Source: Chloroflexota bacterium
Lineage (GTDB): Bacteria > Chloroflexota > FW602-bin22 > JAMCYS01
NCBI GenBank assembly: GCA_021847625.1
Contig: JAJZQK010000122.1
Span: forward strand, 1 to 7,977
Direction: 5' to 3'
Length of the DNA stretch: 7,977 bases
A program made the position numbers and the translations under genes. The notes under the pieces were generated by a model that saw only the letters and a program-made list of their open reading frames with translations, made no database searches and was not told the DNA's origin. Positions 6,858 to 7,977 of this stretch are shown piece after piece. Each line of letters starts with the position of its first letter. Positions within the stretch are counted from its first letter, which is position 1.

Positions 6858-7568
6858 TTAGCTCCTTTCCCGCCTCACAATATACCTTGTGAAAGCCCCA
6901 TAGGCCCAACGATAGCTGACCCCGACCAGCAGGGCCGAGTAGGCCAACCCGTAGACCAGCTGCCAGGCCGCCAACGGGTGCCAGGCGCCCCAGATGAGCA
7001 TCGTCGGCGCCGACGTGGGGATCAGCAGCCACAGCGGGCTATCCGAGAGCCCGGTGAAGTAGAACGCCGGCAGCTCCAAGGGCAGGATAACCGCCGTCAC
7101 CGAGATCAGGAAGTCGGTGATGCTGGCGAACCTCACGACGAGGATCGTGCCGAACAGGGTCAGCATGATCCCCAGCAAGGCCGCCCCCGTGAGCAGCAAC
7201 AGCCAGTTCAGCCCCAGCGCCCCTTGCGCCGCCAGCACGACCACGGTGCCCTCCACGAGCACCAGCAAGGTCAGCGTCGCGATCTTGGAGTTCAGGTACT
7301 CCGTGAGCCGCAGCGGCGAGACGAACATCGCATCCAGCGTGTGCTGATCGCGTTCGAAGATGATCAGCCCCGCGATGTACATCATGGCCGTCGAGCCGAC
7401 GCCCAGCAGGAACACCATGGGCAGCATCGTCGGCAGCAGCAACGGGTCGACGAACTGCCGCGCCGCCAGGCCCAGCAAGAGCGCCAAGCCGATAGAGACG
7501 TGATAGAACCGGTAGCGCACTTGCACCCTGGCATCAAGCTTCATTGTCGATAGTAGGCGTGCCATCAC
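6858..7568 (-). CDS. ABC-2-type transporter permease (first permease of operon)
   Basis: This 236-residue membrane protein has an N-terminal amphipathic stretch and about six hydrophobic segments, near 21-38, 47-71, 95-117, 121-145, 152-173 and 200-220, with a basic tail ending VRRERS. The cytoplasmic loop FERDQHTLDAMFVSPLR at 71-87 follows the second segment and is the likely ATPase contact. Two starts are possible: GTG at 7568-7566, overlapping the ATPase stop as GTGA, or ATG at 7565-7563, overlapping it by one base (TGATG). AGGAG at 7578-7574 suits either one (spacing 5 or 8). They differ by one residue; I list the longer. It should pair with the downstream permease and the upstream ATPase as one exporter. 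The substrate cannot be told from sequence; a drug or lipid exporter is plausible. Confidence 0.88.
   Translation of the reverse strand: MMARLLSTMKLDARVQVRYRFYHVSIGLALLLGLAARQFVDPLLLPTMLPMVFLLGVGSTAMMYIAGLIIFERDQHTLDAMFVSPLRLTEYLNSKIATLTLLVLVEGTVVVLAAQGALGLNWLLLLTGAALLGIMLTLFGTILVVRFASITDFLISVTAVILPLELPAFYFTGLSDSPLWLLIPTSAPTMLIWGAWHPLAAWQLVYGLAYSALLVGVSYRWAYGAFTRYIVRRERS
6862..6866 (-). promoter_or_regulatory. Ribosome-binding site of the second permease
   Basis: On the minus strand AGGAG (6866-6862), followed by CT, lies seven bases before the ATG at 6854 and inside the last codons of the first permease gene. The same AGGAGCT heptamer precedes the first permease. The placement favours coupled translation. 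Confidence 0.6.
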
Positions 7569-7977
7569 TTCAGCTCCTGACCCGTCACGCCGATGAAGAT
7601 CTGCTCCAGCGTCGTCTCCTGGCTATGAATGGTCTCGACCCGGTGCTTGCGCAGCAGGTCGACGAACTCGCCGTTGTCGCCCAGGCCGTCGATGGCGAAG
7701 GTCCTGGCCTCCACGTCTCCCGTGCCGTTGAGGTACTCGACGGCCACTTCCCGCTTGCCGTACTTCAGCTTCAGGGCCTTGGGCGTATCCAGCATCTCGA
7801 CGCGGCCGTTGACGATGAAGGCCACGCGATCGCTCAGCTCATCGGCCACCGTCATGTCGTGCGTCGTCAGGAAGACCGTCACCCCGTTCTGACGGAGCCT
7901 CTTGATTATGTCCTTGACGATGCGCGCGTTGACCGGTTCTATCCCGGCCTTCTGCTCTTCCAGAAAGATCATCTGCG
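7565..7977 (-). CDS. ABC transporter ATP-binding protein, C-terminal part (cut by window edge)
   Basis: The gene enters from the right edge, so its start, Walker A, Q-loop and LSGGQ signature are outside the window. About 137 codons are visible. They begin just before the Walker B region, MIFLEEQKAGIEPVNAR, where most relatives read FLDEPTxGLDPxNAR: the Mg-coordinating Asp is Glu, the PT pair is QK and the D-loop LD is IE. The following Glu, the usual catalytic base, is kept. The switch histidine is in TTHDM (His codon at 7861-7859), then comes SDRVAFIVNGRV, typical of ABC-2 ATPases. A C-terminal domain of about 80 residues ends in TTLEQIFIGVTGQELK, like the DrrA-type tail. The stop TGA overlaps the start of the first permease. 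It is the likely energy source for the two permeases. The motif changes may be real or errors at the sequence end. Confidence 0.85.
   Translation of the reverse strand, partial: QMIFLEEQKAGIEPVNARIVKDIIKRLRQNGVTVFLTTHDMTVADELSDRVAFIVNGRVEMLDTPKALKLKYGKREVAVEYLNGTGDVEARTFAIDGLGDNGEFVDLLRKHRVETIHSQETTLEQIFIGVTGQELK
7574..7578 (-). promoter_or_regulatory. Ribosome-binding site of the first permease
   Basis: On the minus strand AGGAG (7578-7574) lies in the final codons of the ATPase gene, five bases before the GTG at 7568 and eight before the ATG at 7565. It supports initiation at this overlap but does not decide between the two start codons. Confidence 0.55.

Noticed and set aside
1..7977. CRISPR array, phage genes, toxin-antitoxin pair or other defence system
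   Set aside because: No regularly spaced repeats, integrase, or small paired genes are visible; every sizeable gene has an ordinary assignment.

Overview
This GC-rich window is bacterial chromosomal DNA carrying ordinary housekeeping genes plus part of an efflux-type ABC transporter operon. The rnc-smc order and the style of the proteins (SMC with a TTG start, a stand-alone alanyl-tRNA editing protein with a DHHA1 domain, a pair of related ABC-2 permeases) would fit a high-GC Chloroflexota/Dehalococcoidia-like bacterium. That placement is inferred from protein flavour only; the window holds no rRNA or other marker that settles it.

Layout, left to right. Bases 1-48 are the end of a leader with a TATACT box. 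Bases 49-753 encode ribonuclease III on the + strand. A near-consensus sigma-70-type promoter (TTGACA, 17 bp, TATACT) straddles the rnc stop codon and should drive smc on its own transcript. The smc gene is best read from a TTG at 874 to 4551 and encodes a complete 1225-residue chromosome-condensation ATPase. Bases 4552-4831 form a 280-bp gap with several small inverted repeats and a candidate promoter. Bases 4832-6052 encode a 406-residue alanyl-tRNA editing protein. After a 16-bp gap the minus strand takes over with a convergent operon that reads leftward from beyond the right edge: the C-terminal part of an ABC ATPase (7977-7565, open at the edge), an ABC-2 permease (7568-6858) and a second, related permease (6854-6069). 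These three genes overlap or nearly touch and use the same AGGAGCT ribosome-binding sequence.

How the genes work together: rnc (double-stranded RNA processing) and smc (chromosome organisation) are neighbours in many bacteria but are not a pathway. The editing protein hydrolyses mischarged tRNA-Ala. The ABC genes should form one membrane exporter with two different permease subunits and one ATPase; its substrate cannot be read from sequence.

I found no convincing new system. The points most worth a second look are the unusual Walker B/D-loop of the ABC ATPase at the right edge, where every change from the canonical motif can be explained as C-to-A on the coding strand; the Asn in place of a metal-binding Asp in RNase III; the strong promoter inside the rnc/smc junction; and an imperfect hairpin in the smc-downstream gap that resembles the ends of small transposable elements.
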